A model generated the notes under the pieces. It saw only the letters and a list, made by a program, of their open reading frames with translations, had not been told where the DNA came from and did no database searches. Below, in pieces: positions 51,851 to 60,572 of a stretch of DNA of 64,000 nt. Each line of letters opens with the position of its first letter. The stretch's first letter is position 1. The position numbers and the translations under genes were made by a program. This stretch comes from Clostridia bacterium (lineage in GTDB: Bacteria > Bacillota > Clostridia > UBA1381), in contig JAFSXU010000068.1 in assembly GCA_017443895.1 (NCBI GenBank), positions 62,001-126,000 on the forward strand. The letters are read 5' to 3'.

Positions 51851-52654
51851 ATGGAAAATAACAAAAATATCAAGGATTTTACCGATAATAGCTCCAGTGA
51901 ACAGCATAAAAGAATATCATGGAAATTGATAGTGATTTGTATTCTGGCACTTATTGTTGTTGTCGGAGTTATTGTGTTTGTTGTAAACAAAAGGCAAAGC
52001 TCACAGGGTAAACAATATCTTGAGGAGATAATAGAACAGCATCTTGATACGCCTACTGATGCAGAGGAGGGTGCGGATATTCCAAATCCGATTGATTTTG
52101 ACAAGCTAAAGCTCTTAAATGATGATATTTATGCATGGCTTGATGTACCGGATACGGTTATAAGCTATCCGATATTACAAAATCCAAAGGATAATTCTTA
52201 TTATATAACGCACAGCTATGACGGCTCATCATCATATTACGGAGCCATATTCTCACAGGCGATATATAATAAGAACGATTTTTCAGACAGCGCAACGGTA
52301 CTTTTTGGGCATAATATGCGTGACGGTACCATGTTTGCGACGCTCTCGCGCTATACAAATGAGGAATACTTTAAGGCGCATAATAAATTCTACATATATA
52401 TGCCCGAAAAAGTTTTACAGTATCAGGTCTTTGCGGCAATTCCGTTTGATAACAGAAATATCCTGCATTCATGGGACTGCACACAGAGAAATCAGTACTG
52501 GTCATTGGTCCAGACAATATTGAATACAAGAAGCATGGATTCATACATAGACAGAGATGTTGATGTTAATATGTATGACAAGATTGTGATATTGTCAAGC
52601 TGTTACCCCGGTGACAGTTCAAGACGGTATTTAGTAATAGGAAAGTTAATTTAA
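51851..52654 (+). CDS. srtB: Class B sortase
   Basis: Sortases cut a C-terminal motif on exported proteins and link them to the wall. The 267-residue protein has an N-terminal membrane anchor (about residues 24-45) and a sortase domain. It carries His154 (LFGHNM), the catalytic Cys251 (ILSSC) and Arg258/259 (DSSRR). The roughly 75-residue segment between anchor and core, NDDIYAWLDVPDTVISYP and SYYITHSYDGSSSYYG, is typical of class B enzymes. I choose ATG 51851 over 51839 because a GAGG box then lies 6 bases before it. The next gene encodes a protein with an SPQTG motif, a plausible substrate. Confidence 0.92.
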   Translation: MENNKNIKDFTDNSSSEQHKRISWKLIVICILALIVVVGVIVFVVNKRQSSQGKQYLEEIIEQHLDTPTDAEEGADIPNPIDFDKLKLLNDDIYAWLDVPDTVISYPILQNPKDNSYYITHSYDGSSSYYGAIFSQAIYNKNDFSDSATVLFGHNMRDGTMFATLSRYTNEEYFKAHNKFYIYMPEKVLQYQVFAAIPFDNRNILHSWDCTQRNQYWSLVQTILNTRSMDSYIDRDVDVNMYDKIVILSSCYPGDSSRRYLVIGKLI

Positions 52655-52682
52655 GTTAAATATCCAAGGAGGAGAATGAAAA

Positions 52683-53537
52683 ATGAAGAAGTTTTTAGCA
52701 ATAAGTGTAGCTTGCGCTATAGCGGTGCTGTCATTAACGGCATTAGCGGCTAATCCAAGCCAGCAGTCATACGGCGGTGGCGGCGGAGGCAGCAGACCTG
52801 CTATTACACCTGCTCCTGCAACCCCAAGACCTACAGCAACCCCGACTGTTACATTAGCACCGGGTGAGACAGCAACCCCTGCTCCGACAGGCGAGCCGGG
52901 CGCACCGACACCTGAGGTTACCCAAGCACCCGGAGAGGCAACTCCTGTTCCTACAGTAGTGCCGTTGGTAACTCCGCCTGCAATTGTAACACCGGACGGC
53001 GATACAGGTGTTCCTGATGGTGAGTATATAGATGTCGTTGAAATTCCGGGCGGTATTGAAAACGATGGTGATTATACCGATCCGACAAATGAAATCGGCG
53101 GTTTGAAGGATGACGATTTCTCCGAGTATGTTTCATACGAGGTAATAGCATCTGATAATATCAAGAAGGAAGTAAACGAGGATCCCGACAAGAGGGTAAA
53201 GGTAATTGTAAATGCCGACATTGACACAACAAAGGAATTTGCAGTAATGGTAAACTACGGTGACGGCTGGTATGCGGTTTCTCCCGATGATGTTGTTGTA
53301 AACGGTGACGGTACAGTAACTCTTACACTTGACAAGATCGGTGCGGTTTCATTCTTTGTAAAGAATGACGGAACAATCAGCACGGACGACGGCGCAGGGA
53401 AGCCCGGTAAGGATATTCCGAGCGCGCAGGCAGATTATACCGTTGACAAGAATGTTGATTACACAGTAGTATCACCACAGACAGGATATCTTGATGCATG
53501 GGAAGTTTCATACGGTATTCCCGCAGCTTTAAACTAA
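52683..53537 (+). CDS. Exported Pro/Thr-rich protein with C-terminal SPQTG motif
   Basis: The 284-residue protein starts with a signal peptide (MKKFLAISVACAIAVLSLTALA). It has a Gly-rich patch (GGGGGG, residues 31-36), a Pro/Thr/Ala-rich stalk (about 40-104) and a beta-rich domain of about 130-250 residues with TVTLTLDKIGAVSFFVKNDGT. Near the end it has SPQTG at residues 264-268. SPxTG is a known recognition motif of some clostridial class B sortases, such as that of Clostridioides difficile. Only 16 residues follow it, with no hydrophobic stretch and no charged tail, so it is not a conventional sorting signal. It is encoded between the sortase and the LCP gene, probably as part of the same operon. 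Confidence 0.75.
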   Translation: MKKFLAISVACAIAVLSLTALAANPSQQSYGGGGGGSRPAITPAPATPRPTATPTVTLAPGETATPAPTGEPGAPTPEVTQAPGEATPVPTVVPLVTPPAIVTPDGDTGVPDGEYIDVVEIPGGIENDGDYTDPTNEIGGLKDDDFSEYVSYEVIASDNIKKEVNEDPDKRVKVIVNADIDTTKEFAVMVNYGDGWYAVSPDDVVVNGDGTVTLTLDKIGAVSFFVKNDGTISTDDGAGKPGKDIPSAQADYTVDKNVDYTVVSPQTGYLDAWEVSYGIPAALN

Positions 53538-53538
53538 T

Positions 53539-54555
53539 ATGAGAGATTTATTAAACGGACATAATAAAACAAAGCTAATAATAATAATTGCCGCAGCAGT
53601 TGCTTTACTTGCGGCAATTTATTGTGTTCTGAATTATTTTGAAAGATACGGCGAGGTTGAGGATGTGACGGGAGACGGCTTTGCAAAGACTGTTCCCGAC
53701 ATTACCTATGAGGGCGAAACATATAGCTACAAGGGCAGACTTAAAAATATTGCAATCTTAGGTGTTGACGATAAGGATATTGCCAATGAAAAGAATGGTG
53801 TAAGCTATATGGGCGGCAGAACTGATATGATTTTCCTTGTATCAATTGATTATGCCAACCGTACAGTAACACCTATTCAGATTACCCGTGACGCCATGGT
53901 TGAATACGCACCCATGGACAGCAGTGGAAACAGGCTTGGCTCTGATTACGAGTCCATTACTTTTGCATACAGCTATGGTGACGGTGGCAGGATAAGTGCT
54001 AACAATACGAAAGAGGCGTTGTCAAATCTTTTATACGGTACACCCATAACCGACTGCTTCTCAATTCAGGTAGACGGTGTTGCACCCTTAAATGATGCAG
54101 TGGGCGGTGTAACGGTAACGGTTGAAGACGATTTCTCAAATATTGACCCGTCTCTTACCCAAGGTGCAACAGTCACTCTGACAGGTACACAGGCGGCTGA
54201 GTTTGTTCGTTCAAGAACAGGCGTCGGCGATGAAACAAACGAAGAGCGTATGTCAAGGCACCGTACATATCTTACATCATTTATGGATACCCTAAGACCG
54301 AAGCTTGAAGAGGACAGAACCTTGATATCCACCCTTCTTGACGGTATTTCAGAATATAGCTACTCTTCAATGAGTGCGGCTACTATAGCGTCAATTATCA
54401 ATAATACAGCCGATTTTGAGGTAAAGGATATCATAACCCCGACAGGCACAACGGTTGAGGATAAGACAGGTCATAACTGGCATCTGGTTGAGCTTGACGA
54501 TGAGCAGTTAAAGAAGATAATTGTAAATACCTTCTATGAAAAGGTAGAAGAATAA
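53539..54555 (+). CDS. LytR-CpsA-Psr (LCP) family protein
   Basis: LCP proteins transfer undecaprenyl-linked polymers to peptidoglycan or other acceptors. The 338-residue protein has a short N-terminal cytoplasmic segment, one membrane helix (about 12-30, KLIIIIAAAVALLAAIYCV) and an extracellular LCP domain. LKNIAILGVDDKD (about residues 67-79), the arginine-containing GGRTDMIFLVSID (about 91-103), VTPIQITRDAMV near 109-120 and a late FVRSRTGVGDETNEERMSRHRTYL near 230-253 bind the lipid phosphate. It starts one base after the previous stop. It probably attaches the capsule. Confidence 0.92.
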   Translation: MRDLLNGHNKTKLIIIIAAAVALLAAIYCVLNYFERYGEVEDVTGDGFAKTVPDITYEGETYSYKGRLKNIAILGVDDKDIANEKNGVSYMGGRTDMIFLVSIDYANRTVTPIQITRDAMVEYAPMDSSGNRLGSDYESITFAYSYGDGGRISANNTKEALSNLLYGTPITDCFSIQVDGVAPLNDAVGGVTVTVEDDFSNIDPSLTQGATVTLTGTQAAEFVRSRTGVGDETNEERMSRHRTYLTSFMDTLRPKLEEDRTLISTLLDGISEYSYSSMSAATIASIINNTADFEVKDIITPTGTTVEDKTGHNWHLVELDDEQLKKIIVNTFYEKVEE

Positions 54556-54570
54556 AAAGTTGGATGAAAA

Positions 54571-55323
54571 ATGGAATTTAAAGCATACTTTATTGTATTT
54601 TTGGAGTTTGCGTTTTTGTTTATGGTCGGCAGTCTGCTCGGCTGGTGCTTAGAGCTTGTGTACAGACGGTTTTTCTCGAAAAACAATCCCGACCGCAAAT
54701 GGATAAATCCCGGCTTTTTAACAGGGCCTTGTGTTCCGCTTTACGGATTTGGACTATGCGCCCTGTTTTTTATGGCAAACTTTAATGCAGAAACGGGAAA
54801 TGGAATTTTAAACGGCATTGTACGGGTGATTATGATGTCAGCTTCAATGACGGCAATTGAATATGTTGCGGGAATAGTCTTTATTAAAGGTATGAATGTG
54901 AAGCTTTGGGACTATTCGGACGAATGGGGAAACATACAGGGTATAATTTGTCCAAAGTTTTCGTTTTACTGGACAGTTCTTGCAATGATTTTCTATGTTG
55001 CCGTAAACCAATTTGTTGCAAACTCTATCATATGGTTTGTTGATAATGTATGGTTTTCGTATTTTGTGGGAATATTCAGCGGTTTCTTTATAATCGACTT
55101 TTGTGTGTCCCTAAACCTTATGAACAAAATCCGCGCATTTGCCAGGGAGCATGAGATTGTCGTAAGAACTGAGGAATTAAAACAGCATATCGTTGCGTTT
55201 AAAGAGGAACACAATATCGGTGGCAAGTTTATACTTGCACTTCATACATCGGGTACATTGCGTGATCGGCTTGACGAATATATAGATAAAATTAAGGAAA
55301 AAAGGGAACATAAATGGAACTGA
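54571..55323 (+). CDS. CmpB-like putative ABC-transporter membrane protein
   Basis: The 250-residue membrane protein resembles the CmpB/'ABC-transporter type IV' family. It has about five helices, with FLFMVGSLLGWCLELVYRRFF near residues 14-34 and the conserved WINPGFLTGPCVPLYGFG near 44-61. Near the end come a coiled-coil-like region and a basic tail. No ATPase is encoded with it and the family has no firm function. It overlaps rsmA by 10 bases, so it is co-transcribed with it. Confidence 0.75.
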   Translation: MEFKAYFIVFLEFAFLFMVGSLLGWCLELVYRRFFSKNNPDRKWINPGFLTGPCVPLYGFGLCALFFMANFNAETGNGILNGIVRVIMMSASMTAIEYVAGIVFIKGMNVKLWDYSDEWGNIQGIICPKFSFYWTVLAMIFYVAVNQFVANSIIWFVDNVWFSYFVGIFSGFFIIDFCVSLNLMNKIRAFAREHEIVVRTEELKQHIVAFKEEHNIGGKFILALHTSGTLRDRLDEYIDKIKEKREHKWN

Positions 55324-56168
55324 CATCCATAAAAACTATAAAAGATATACAGCAAAAATTCGGGTTTACATTTAAAAAGGGCTTGGGACAGAACTTTTTA
55401 ACATCGAGCGGAGTTATTGATAAGATTGTGGAAGCATCTGAATGTGAGAACGGCGTTATTGAGATTGGGCCGGGCTTTGGAGTGCTGACTCATGCACTTT
55501 CAAAAAGCTCCAAAAAGGTTGTATCAATTGAGATTGACCAAAGGCTTATTGAGGTACTGGACTATACCTTGTCAGACTGCGACAATGTAAAAATCATAAA
55601 CACAGATGTCCTGAAGACAGATTTAAGTAAAATTATCAGTGACGAGTTTGGCAATGCAAAAATTTCGGTAGCCGCAAATCTGCCCTATTATATAACAACA
55701 CCCATTATAGTTAAGCTGATTGAGGATAAGCTGCCTCTTAATTCAATCGTTGTAATGGTACAAAAAGAGGTTGCGCAAAGAATTTGTGCAAAGCCCGATA
55801 CAAAGGACTACGGAGCGATTTCAGTGCTTTGTCAGTATTACTGTACGCCCTGCATTGTTACAAATGTTCCAGCATCATTGTTTGTGCCGCCGCCAAAGGT
55901 TGACAGTGCGGTTTTAAAACTTAAATTGAGGGATAAACCGCCCGTTTCTGCGATTGATGAGGCTATGTTTTTTAAATGTGTAAAAGCCGCATTTTCACAG
56001 CGCAGAAAAACACTGCTAAATTGCCTTAGCTCGTTTTTTGGAATGGATAAGAGCGAATTATCGGCAAAAATGGAGAGCATAGGGATTACTCCGTCAAGAC
56101 GGGGCGAAACCCTGACACTTCAGGAATTTGCAGCCCTTGCCGATATGATGTATGGTATGCAAAAATAA
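55314..56168 (+). CDS. rsmA: 16S rRNA dimethyladenosine transferase
   Basis: RsmA (KsgA) dimethylates A1518 and A1519 of 16S rRNA. The 284-residue protein has KKGLGQNFLTSSGVIDKIVE near residues 22-41, the SAM motif VIEIGPGFGVLTHAL near 52-66 and the catalytic NLPYYITTPI near 122-131. ATG 55314 lies inside the end of the previous gene (10-base overlap). The stop is followed by a strong terminator. Confidence 0.96.
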   Translation: MELTSIKTIKDIQQKFGFTFKKGLGQNFLTSSGVIDKIVEASECENGVIEIGPGFGVLTHALSKSSKKVVSIEIDQRLIEVLDYTLSDCDNVKIINTDVLKTDLSKIISDEFGNAKISVAANLPYYITTPIIVKLIEDKLPLNSIVVMVQKEVAQRICAKPDTKDYGAISVLCQYYCTPCIVTNVPASLFVPPPKVDSAVLKLKLRDKPPVSAIDEAMFFKCVKAAFSQRRKTLLNCLSSFFGMDKSELSAKMESIGITPSRRGETLTLQEFAALADMMYGMQK

Positions 56169-56183
56169 TATTGTAATGTGTAT

Positions 56184-56208
56184 AAAAAAGTGCCGAAGGC
56201 ATTTTTTT
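56184..56208 (+). terminator. Terminator of the srtB-rsmA operon
   Basis: AAAAAA-TGCC pairs with GGCA-TTTTTT around a GAA loop with one bulged G, followed directly by the T run (56202-56208). It lies 16 bases after rsmA. Confidence 0.8.
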
Positions 56209-56243
56209 ATTGCATTGACTGTAAAAAAGCGGTGTTACCGCCG

Positions 56244-56341
56244 TTAAATTTTGGTTTAGCGGTGTAATTTTGATTAAATGAATAATGAATGATGAATAAT
56301 GAATAATTATGGTGGAAAAATCTCCGATTTTTCTATAATAT
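56244..56341. repeat. Partial left end of the MITE-like family plus short tandem AT repeats
   Basis: TTAAATTTTGGTTTAGCG at 56244-56261, followed by TGTAATTTTGATTAAATG, resembles the left end of copy 1 (47324 onward) and has no matching right end of its own. From about 56281 it runs into short repeats of GAATAAT and GATGAATAATGAAT, then a small GAAAAATC/GATTTTTC hairpin. I read it as a broken copy into which, or beside which, copy 2 was placed. Confidence 0.5.
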
Positions 56342-56353
56342 GGCGGTTGGGGG

Positions 56354-56585
56354 TAAATTTTGGTTTAGCATACCATTGCAAAATCGTAAATTGGTATGGT
56401 CGTAGGGTTGGGGCTTGCTCCAACCGTTGTTTACGGTATCGGGGATACGGTTGTAGTAGGGGCGGATATTATCCGCCCGATTTTGCGTTATTTGTGCCGG
56501 GGACAACGGGCGGATAATATCCGCCCCTACAATCCCATACCAATTTACGGTTTTTCAAAATGGTGCACATATAAACCAAAATTTA
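56354..56585. mobile_element. MITE-like element, copy 2
   Basis: This 232-base non-coding element has the same terminal repeats as copy 1: TAAATTTTGGTTTA (56354-56367) and TAAACCAAAATTTA (56572-56585). CGTAAATTGGTATGG pairs with its complement CCATACCAATTTACG near the right end. A 24-base inner inverted repeat (56456-56479 with 56507-56530) is built from GTAGGGGCGGATATTATCCG and its complement, and each arm is itself nearly palindromic. It could fold into a long imperfect hairpin. It sits between the rsmA terminator and glyA. No gene is present in the 516-base gap. Confidence 0.72.
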
Positions 56586-56624
56586 TATCCAAATCAAACA
56601 AAAAATATTATGTATAAACAACAA

Positions 56625-56658
56625 AGGGACTGTATGCATTTTTCATGCAACAGTCCCT
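56625..56658 (-). terminator. Terminator of glyA
   Basis: AGGGACTG (56625-56632) pairs with CAGTCCCT (56651-56658), and ATGCA in the loop can also pair with TGCAT. It lies 27 bases past the glyA stop on the minus strand, followed by a T-rich stretch. Confidence 0.7.
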
Positions 56659-56684
56659 GCTGTTATCTTGTTTATGAAACAGCC

Positions 56685-57926
56685 TTATGCGTATAATGGG
56701 TGTTTTTCACACAAAGCCTTAACTCTTGCCTTAACCTCTTCCTTATTACCCTCAAAATCATTTATTGTCATTGCGATAAGTGTTCCTACCTCAACCATAT
56801 CCTCTTCAACAAAGCCTCTTGATGTGGTTGCAGGAGTACCAATTCTTACACCGCTTGTAATAAACGGACTGCGTGGATCGTTGGGAATTGCATTCTTATT
56901 AACCGTAATTCCTACCTCGTCAAGCATATGCTCTGCGTCCTTACCTGTAACATCACGGCCTGTGAGGTCAAGGAGCATTAAATGGTTGTCCGTACCGCCC
57001 GAAACAAGCTTAAATCCGTTTTGAATTAAGGTATCGGCCAACACCTTTGCATTTTTAACAATCTGCTCCTGATAAGCCTTGAACTCATCTGTTAACGCTT
57101 CACCAAAGCATACTGCCTTTGCGGCAATTGTGTGCATAAGCGGACCGCCCTGAATACCCGGGAATATAGCCTTATTGAACTTCTTTGCAAGCTCCTCGTC
57201 ATTTGTAAGAATAAGTCCGCCTCTTGGACCTCTTAATGTCTTATGAGTAGTTGTTGTTACAACATCTGCATACGGCAATGGCGATGGGTGACAGCCTGCG
57301 GCAACAAGACCTGCAATGTGCGCCATATCAACCATAAAGTATGCGCCAACCTCATCGGCAATATCACGAAACTTTTTCCAGTCAATTGTTCTTGGGTATG
57401 CAGACGCACCTGCAAGAATAAGCTTTGGCTTATGCTCGATGGCTAATTTTCTTACATTATCATAATCAATGGTATTTGTATCGTCGGTTACGCCGTAAGG
57501 CACAATGTTAAAATACTTACCCGACATATTAACAGGGCTTCCGTGACTTAAATGACCGCCATGCGCAAGGCTCATTGATAACACTGTATCGCCAGGTGTC
57601 AATAATGCAAAAAATACTGCCATATTTGCCTGCGCTCCGCTGTGCGGCTGAACATTTGCAAAAGAGCAGTCAAAGAGCTTTGTTGCTCTCTCGATTGCGA
57701 TATTTTCTGCAATATCCACATACTCACAGCCACCGTAATAGCGCTTGCCCGGATACCCTTCTGCATATTTATTCGTAAGCGGAGAACCGCTTGCCTCCAT
57801 TACCGCCTCCGATACAAAGTTCTCGGATGCAATAAGCTCTATTTTGTTTTGCTGTCTTGAAGTTTCAAGCTCAATTGCCTTGAAAATTTCAGGATCTGAT
57901 GACTTCAAAAATGTATAATCCCTCAT
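56685..57926 (-). CDS. glyA: Serine hydroxymethyltransferase
   Basis: GlyA converts serine and tetrahydrofolate to glycine and methylene-tetrahydrofolate, the main source of one-carbon units. The 413-residue protein has [17 protein letters not shown] near residues 29-45, the PLP lysine in [16 protein letters not shown] (about residues 218-233, Lys225) and [15 protein letters not shown] near the end. A GAGGAGG box lies before the ATG. It has its own promoter and terminator. Confidence 0.97.
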   Translation of the reverse strand: MRDYTFLKSSDPEIFKAIELETSRQQNKIELIASENFVSEAVMEASGSPLTNKYAEGYPGKRYYGGCEYVDIAENIAIERATKLFDCSFANVQPHSGAQANMAVFFALLTPGDTVLSMSLAHGGHLSHGSPVNMSGKYFNIVPYGVTDDTNTIDYDNVRKLAIEHKPKLILAGASAYPRTIDWKKFRDIADEVGAYFMVDMAHIAGLVAAGCHPSPLPYADVVTTTTHKTLRGPRGGLILTNDEELAKKFNKAIFPGIQGGPLMHTIAAKAVCFGEALTDEFKAYQEQIVKNAKVLADTLIQNGFKLVSGGTDNHLMLLDLTGRDVTGKDAEHMLDEVGITVNKNAIPNDPRSPFITSGVRIGTPATTSRGFVEEDMVEVGTLIAMTINDFEGNKEEVKARVKALCEKHPLYA

Positions 57927-57958
57927 TTATCTTACCTCCTCAGGTATCATTACGCTAT

Positions 57959-57987
57959 ATTATAGCCATATTTTGTATAAATATCAA
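57959..57987 (-). promoter_or_regulatory. Promoter of glyA
   Basis: On the minus strand TTGATA (57987-57982) and TATAAT (57964-57959) are 17 bases apart, about 33 bases before the start codon. Confidence 0.85.
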
Positions 57988-57994
57988 GTATTTC

Positions 57995-58023
57995 TTGAAA
58001 AAAAGTCATAAAAAAGCTATAAT
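57995..58023 (+). promoter_or_regulatory. Promoter of the PL11 lyase gene
   Basis: TTGAAA (57995-58000) and TATAAT (58018-58023) are 17 bases apart. Its -35 box lies only 7 bases from the -35 box of the divergent glyA promoter, so the two promoters could interfere. A GAAGGGGGA ribosome binding site follows before the ATG. Confidence 0.85.
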
Positions 58024-58056
58024 ATTTATATAAAGCAGAGTGAAGGGGGAGTTTGC

Positions 58057-60555
58057 ATGAAAAAATTTATTGTATCAGTCTTGGCGCTCGCAATTCTTGC
58101 TACAGGCACCGCATTTGCAAAGTATGAGCCGTATGACGAAAATACAAAACCCGATGATTACACATTGGGCTATTACAGTGACGAATTAAAGAGCCAAACG
58201 GAGGAAAAGGTAAGCGATTTATATAAAAACCGTCCCGAGCTTGAGCAGATAAGCCAAAATTATTCACGGGGTATGATTGCCGTACCCACGGATAACGGAA
58301 CGCTCGTAAGCTGGCGCACTAAAATGAACGAGAACGGTCTGGGTTATAACCTCTACTGTAACGGCACTATGATTAACGATGAGCCGATTGTAACAGGCAA
58401 TTTCCTGCACAAAGACGCCCCGAAGAATGCGACCTATAAATTAGAGGGCATTACAACAAACGAGGTTTGTCAGTGCACCGCTTTGGATAAGGATTACATA
58501 GAATTTAATGTTTCAGACCGTGAGGGGTATAACATTGACGACGGTGCAGTGGGAGATCTTGACGGCGACGGCGAATATGAGATAATTCTAAGACGCACGC
58601 CGTCTATGGATGTAAAAACAAGAACAACCTATCCGCTTATCGAAGCGTATAAAACAGACGGTACACATCTTTGGACTATTGACGAGGGCCCTAACGAGAT
58701 TAACGAGATTGATATAAACTTCCTTGTCTATGACCTAAACGCCGACGGTAAGGACGAGGTCGTTATGCGCTCATTTGAGGGAACAATTGACGGTAAGGGT
58801 AACAAAATCGGCGATACCAATAACGACGGCATTGTTGACTATTCAAAAAACGATGAAAACCTTGCAATTTTTAAGGACAGACAGTATGTAATATCCACAC
58901 CCGAATTTTTGTCCGTGTACAGTGGCGAAACAGGCGAGGAAATGGACAGAACGGAGCTTTTACCCAAAAAAGAACCGTTATCGGACTGGTCCTACCGCTA
59001 CAGCGACACGCCACGACTTACAAAGCGTGCAAGCCATTATCTTTTCGGAGTTGCGTATCTTGACAATAAAACGCCGAGCGTTGTTATGGTGCGTGGCGCA
59101 TGGGATAATGTAAAGGCGGCGGCATGGCATCTTGAAAACGGCAAGCTTAAATCAGACTGGTTGCTTGATACGCCCAATGTTGAAGCGCCCGATAATATCT
59201 GGGGTGCGTGCAACCATAATATGGTAACTGCCGACATTGATTTTGACGGCTTTGACGAGATTATATCAGGACCGATGGCAATTGACCATGACGGTACGGC
59301 AATGTATTCTGTTACCGCATACGATAACGACGGCAAGGCGCAAAAGCTGTTGCACGGTGATGCGTTTGACCTTGCAAAAATGAGCCCCGACTATGACGGC
59401 TACAGCGTATGGGCGTGCCATGAAACAAAGGAGCTTATGGCAAATGCCGAGCTTCATGACGCTCTTACAGGTCAGGTAATATTTGGCTACGGTAAGACCA
59501 AGGACACGGGCAGAAGCAGGGCAGCGGACATTGACCCGACAAAACGAGGCTATGAGATGTGGGCATCTACATGGACAGTTCCGCAAAATATCGGCGGCGA
59601 AAAATTGGCATATGCATGGAACAAGTTCACTTTCACAGACGAGGAGGGCAAAACAACTCTTGAAGAGGGTAGCTTGCCTGTCAATTTCAAACTTTACTGG
59701 GACGGCGATTTATTAAGCGAGCTTTTAGACAATATTACCGTTTCAAAGTATAACTGGGAGGAAAAATCCGTTGATACGCTAAAGACATTTACCGATTGTG
59801 CATCAAACTGCGGTACAAAGGCTGTGCCGTGCGTGTGTGCCGATATTATGGGCGACTGGCGTGAAGAGGTTGTTATAAAAACGGCTGATGAAAAAGCGGT
59901 CAGGATTTATTCAACAACCATTCCGACCTCATATAATCTTCCGTCACTTATGTATGACAGGTACTACCGCTCATGCATAGCAACACAGAATAACCACTAT
60001 AACCAGCCTGCAAATGTAAGCTATTACTTAGGTGCCGAAACTACCGAAATTCCGGGCTTTGGCGAGGTTAAAAACAACGGCGTTGGCGCATTGTCGGTAA
60101 AATTGCAGGTAAATAACCCATACGGCTATACAGGCAATGACAAAACGGCGATTGATAATACAAATAATGCCGTTGTGCCGTATATTGAAAACGACAGAAC
60201 GCTTGTGCCTGTAAGATTTATAAGCGAGAGCTTGGGACTTGATGTAGGCTTTGATAACGGCGTGGTTACTTTAACGGGTAACGGATATACCGTTAAAATG
60301 GAGCTTGGTAAGAGCGAGTACACAGTAAACGGAACAAAGTATACCTTAGATGTGCCTGCGCAGGTAAAAAATGACCGTACATTCATACCGCTTCGCGCAA
60401 TGGCAGAGGCAATCGGCATGAATGTTGAGTGGTTAGAGGATAATCAGATTATCTATATCGGGCAAAGACCGATGTCACAAAAGTACGCAAATGCAATAAA
60501 GGCAGAGCTTCCTCTTGCATTTAGAATTTTAAAAAGCTCATACGATAATAAGTGA
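58057..60555 (+). CDS. Rhamnogalacturonan lyase (PL11) with copper amine oxidase-like domain
   Basis: The 832-residue exported enzyme has a signal peptide (residues 1-22, ending TGTAFAK) and a PL11 beta-propeller (about 60-680). PL11 enzymes cleave rhamnogalacturonan I by beta-elimination. Calcium-binding GDLDGDGEYEIILRR is at 166-180, DLNADGKDEVVMRSFEG near 227-243 and ADIDFDGFDEI near 388-398. DIMGDWREEVVIKT near 608-621 belongs to the family's last blades. The C-terminus (about 700-815) is a copper-amine-oxidase N-terminal-like domain with twin NDRTLVPVRFISESLG and NDRTFIPLRAMAEAIG. This domain probably has a binding or spacer role. The importer at 39467 is a candidate partner for the products. 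Confidence 0.92.
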   Translation: MKKFIVSVLALAILATGTAFAKYEPYDENTKPDDYTLGYYSDELKSQTEEKVSDLYKNRPELEQISQNYSRGMIAVPTDNGTLVSWRTKMNENGLGYNLYCNGTMINDEPIVTGNFLHKDAPKNATYKLEGITTNEVCQCTALDKDYIEFNVSDREGYNIDDGAVGDLDGDGEYEIILRRTPSMDVKTRTTYPLIEAYKTDGTHLWTIDEGPNEINEIDINFLVYDLNADGKDEVVMRSFEGTIDGKGNKIGDTNNDGIVDYSKNDENLAIFKDRQYVISTPEFLSVYSGETGEEMDRTELLPKKEPLSDWSYRYSDTPRLTKRASHYLFGVAYLDNKTPSVVMVRGAWDNVKAAAWHLENGKLKSDWLLDTPNVEAPDNIWGACNHNMVTADIDFDGFDEIISGPMAIDHDGTAMYSVTAYDNDGKAQKLLHGDAFDLAKMSPDYDGYSVWACHETKELMANAELHDALTGQVIFGYGKTKDTGRSRAADIDPTKRGYEMWASTWTVPQNIGGEKLAYAWNKFTFTDEEGKTTLEEGSLPVNFKLYWDGDLLSELLDNITVSKYNWEEKSVDTLKTFTDCASNCGTKAVPCVCADIMGDWREEVVIKTADEKAVRIYSTTIPTSYNLPSLMYDRYYRSCIATQNNHYNQPANVSYYLGAETTEIPGFGEVKNNGVGALSVKLQVNNPYGYTGNDKTAIDNTNNAVVPYIENDRTLVPVRFISESLGLDVGFDNGVVTLTGNGYTVKMELGKSEYTVNGTKYTLDVPAQVKNDRTFIPLRAMAEAIGMNVEWLEDNQIIYIGQRPMSQKYANAIKAELPLAFRILKSSYDNK

Positions 60556-60572
60556 TATGAATAGGTAGCATT

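Noticed and set aside
56299-56617. Short plus-strand frames over MITE-like copy 2
   Set aside because: They arise from GC-rich inverted repeats and give low-complexity peptides.
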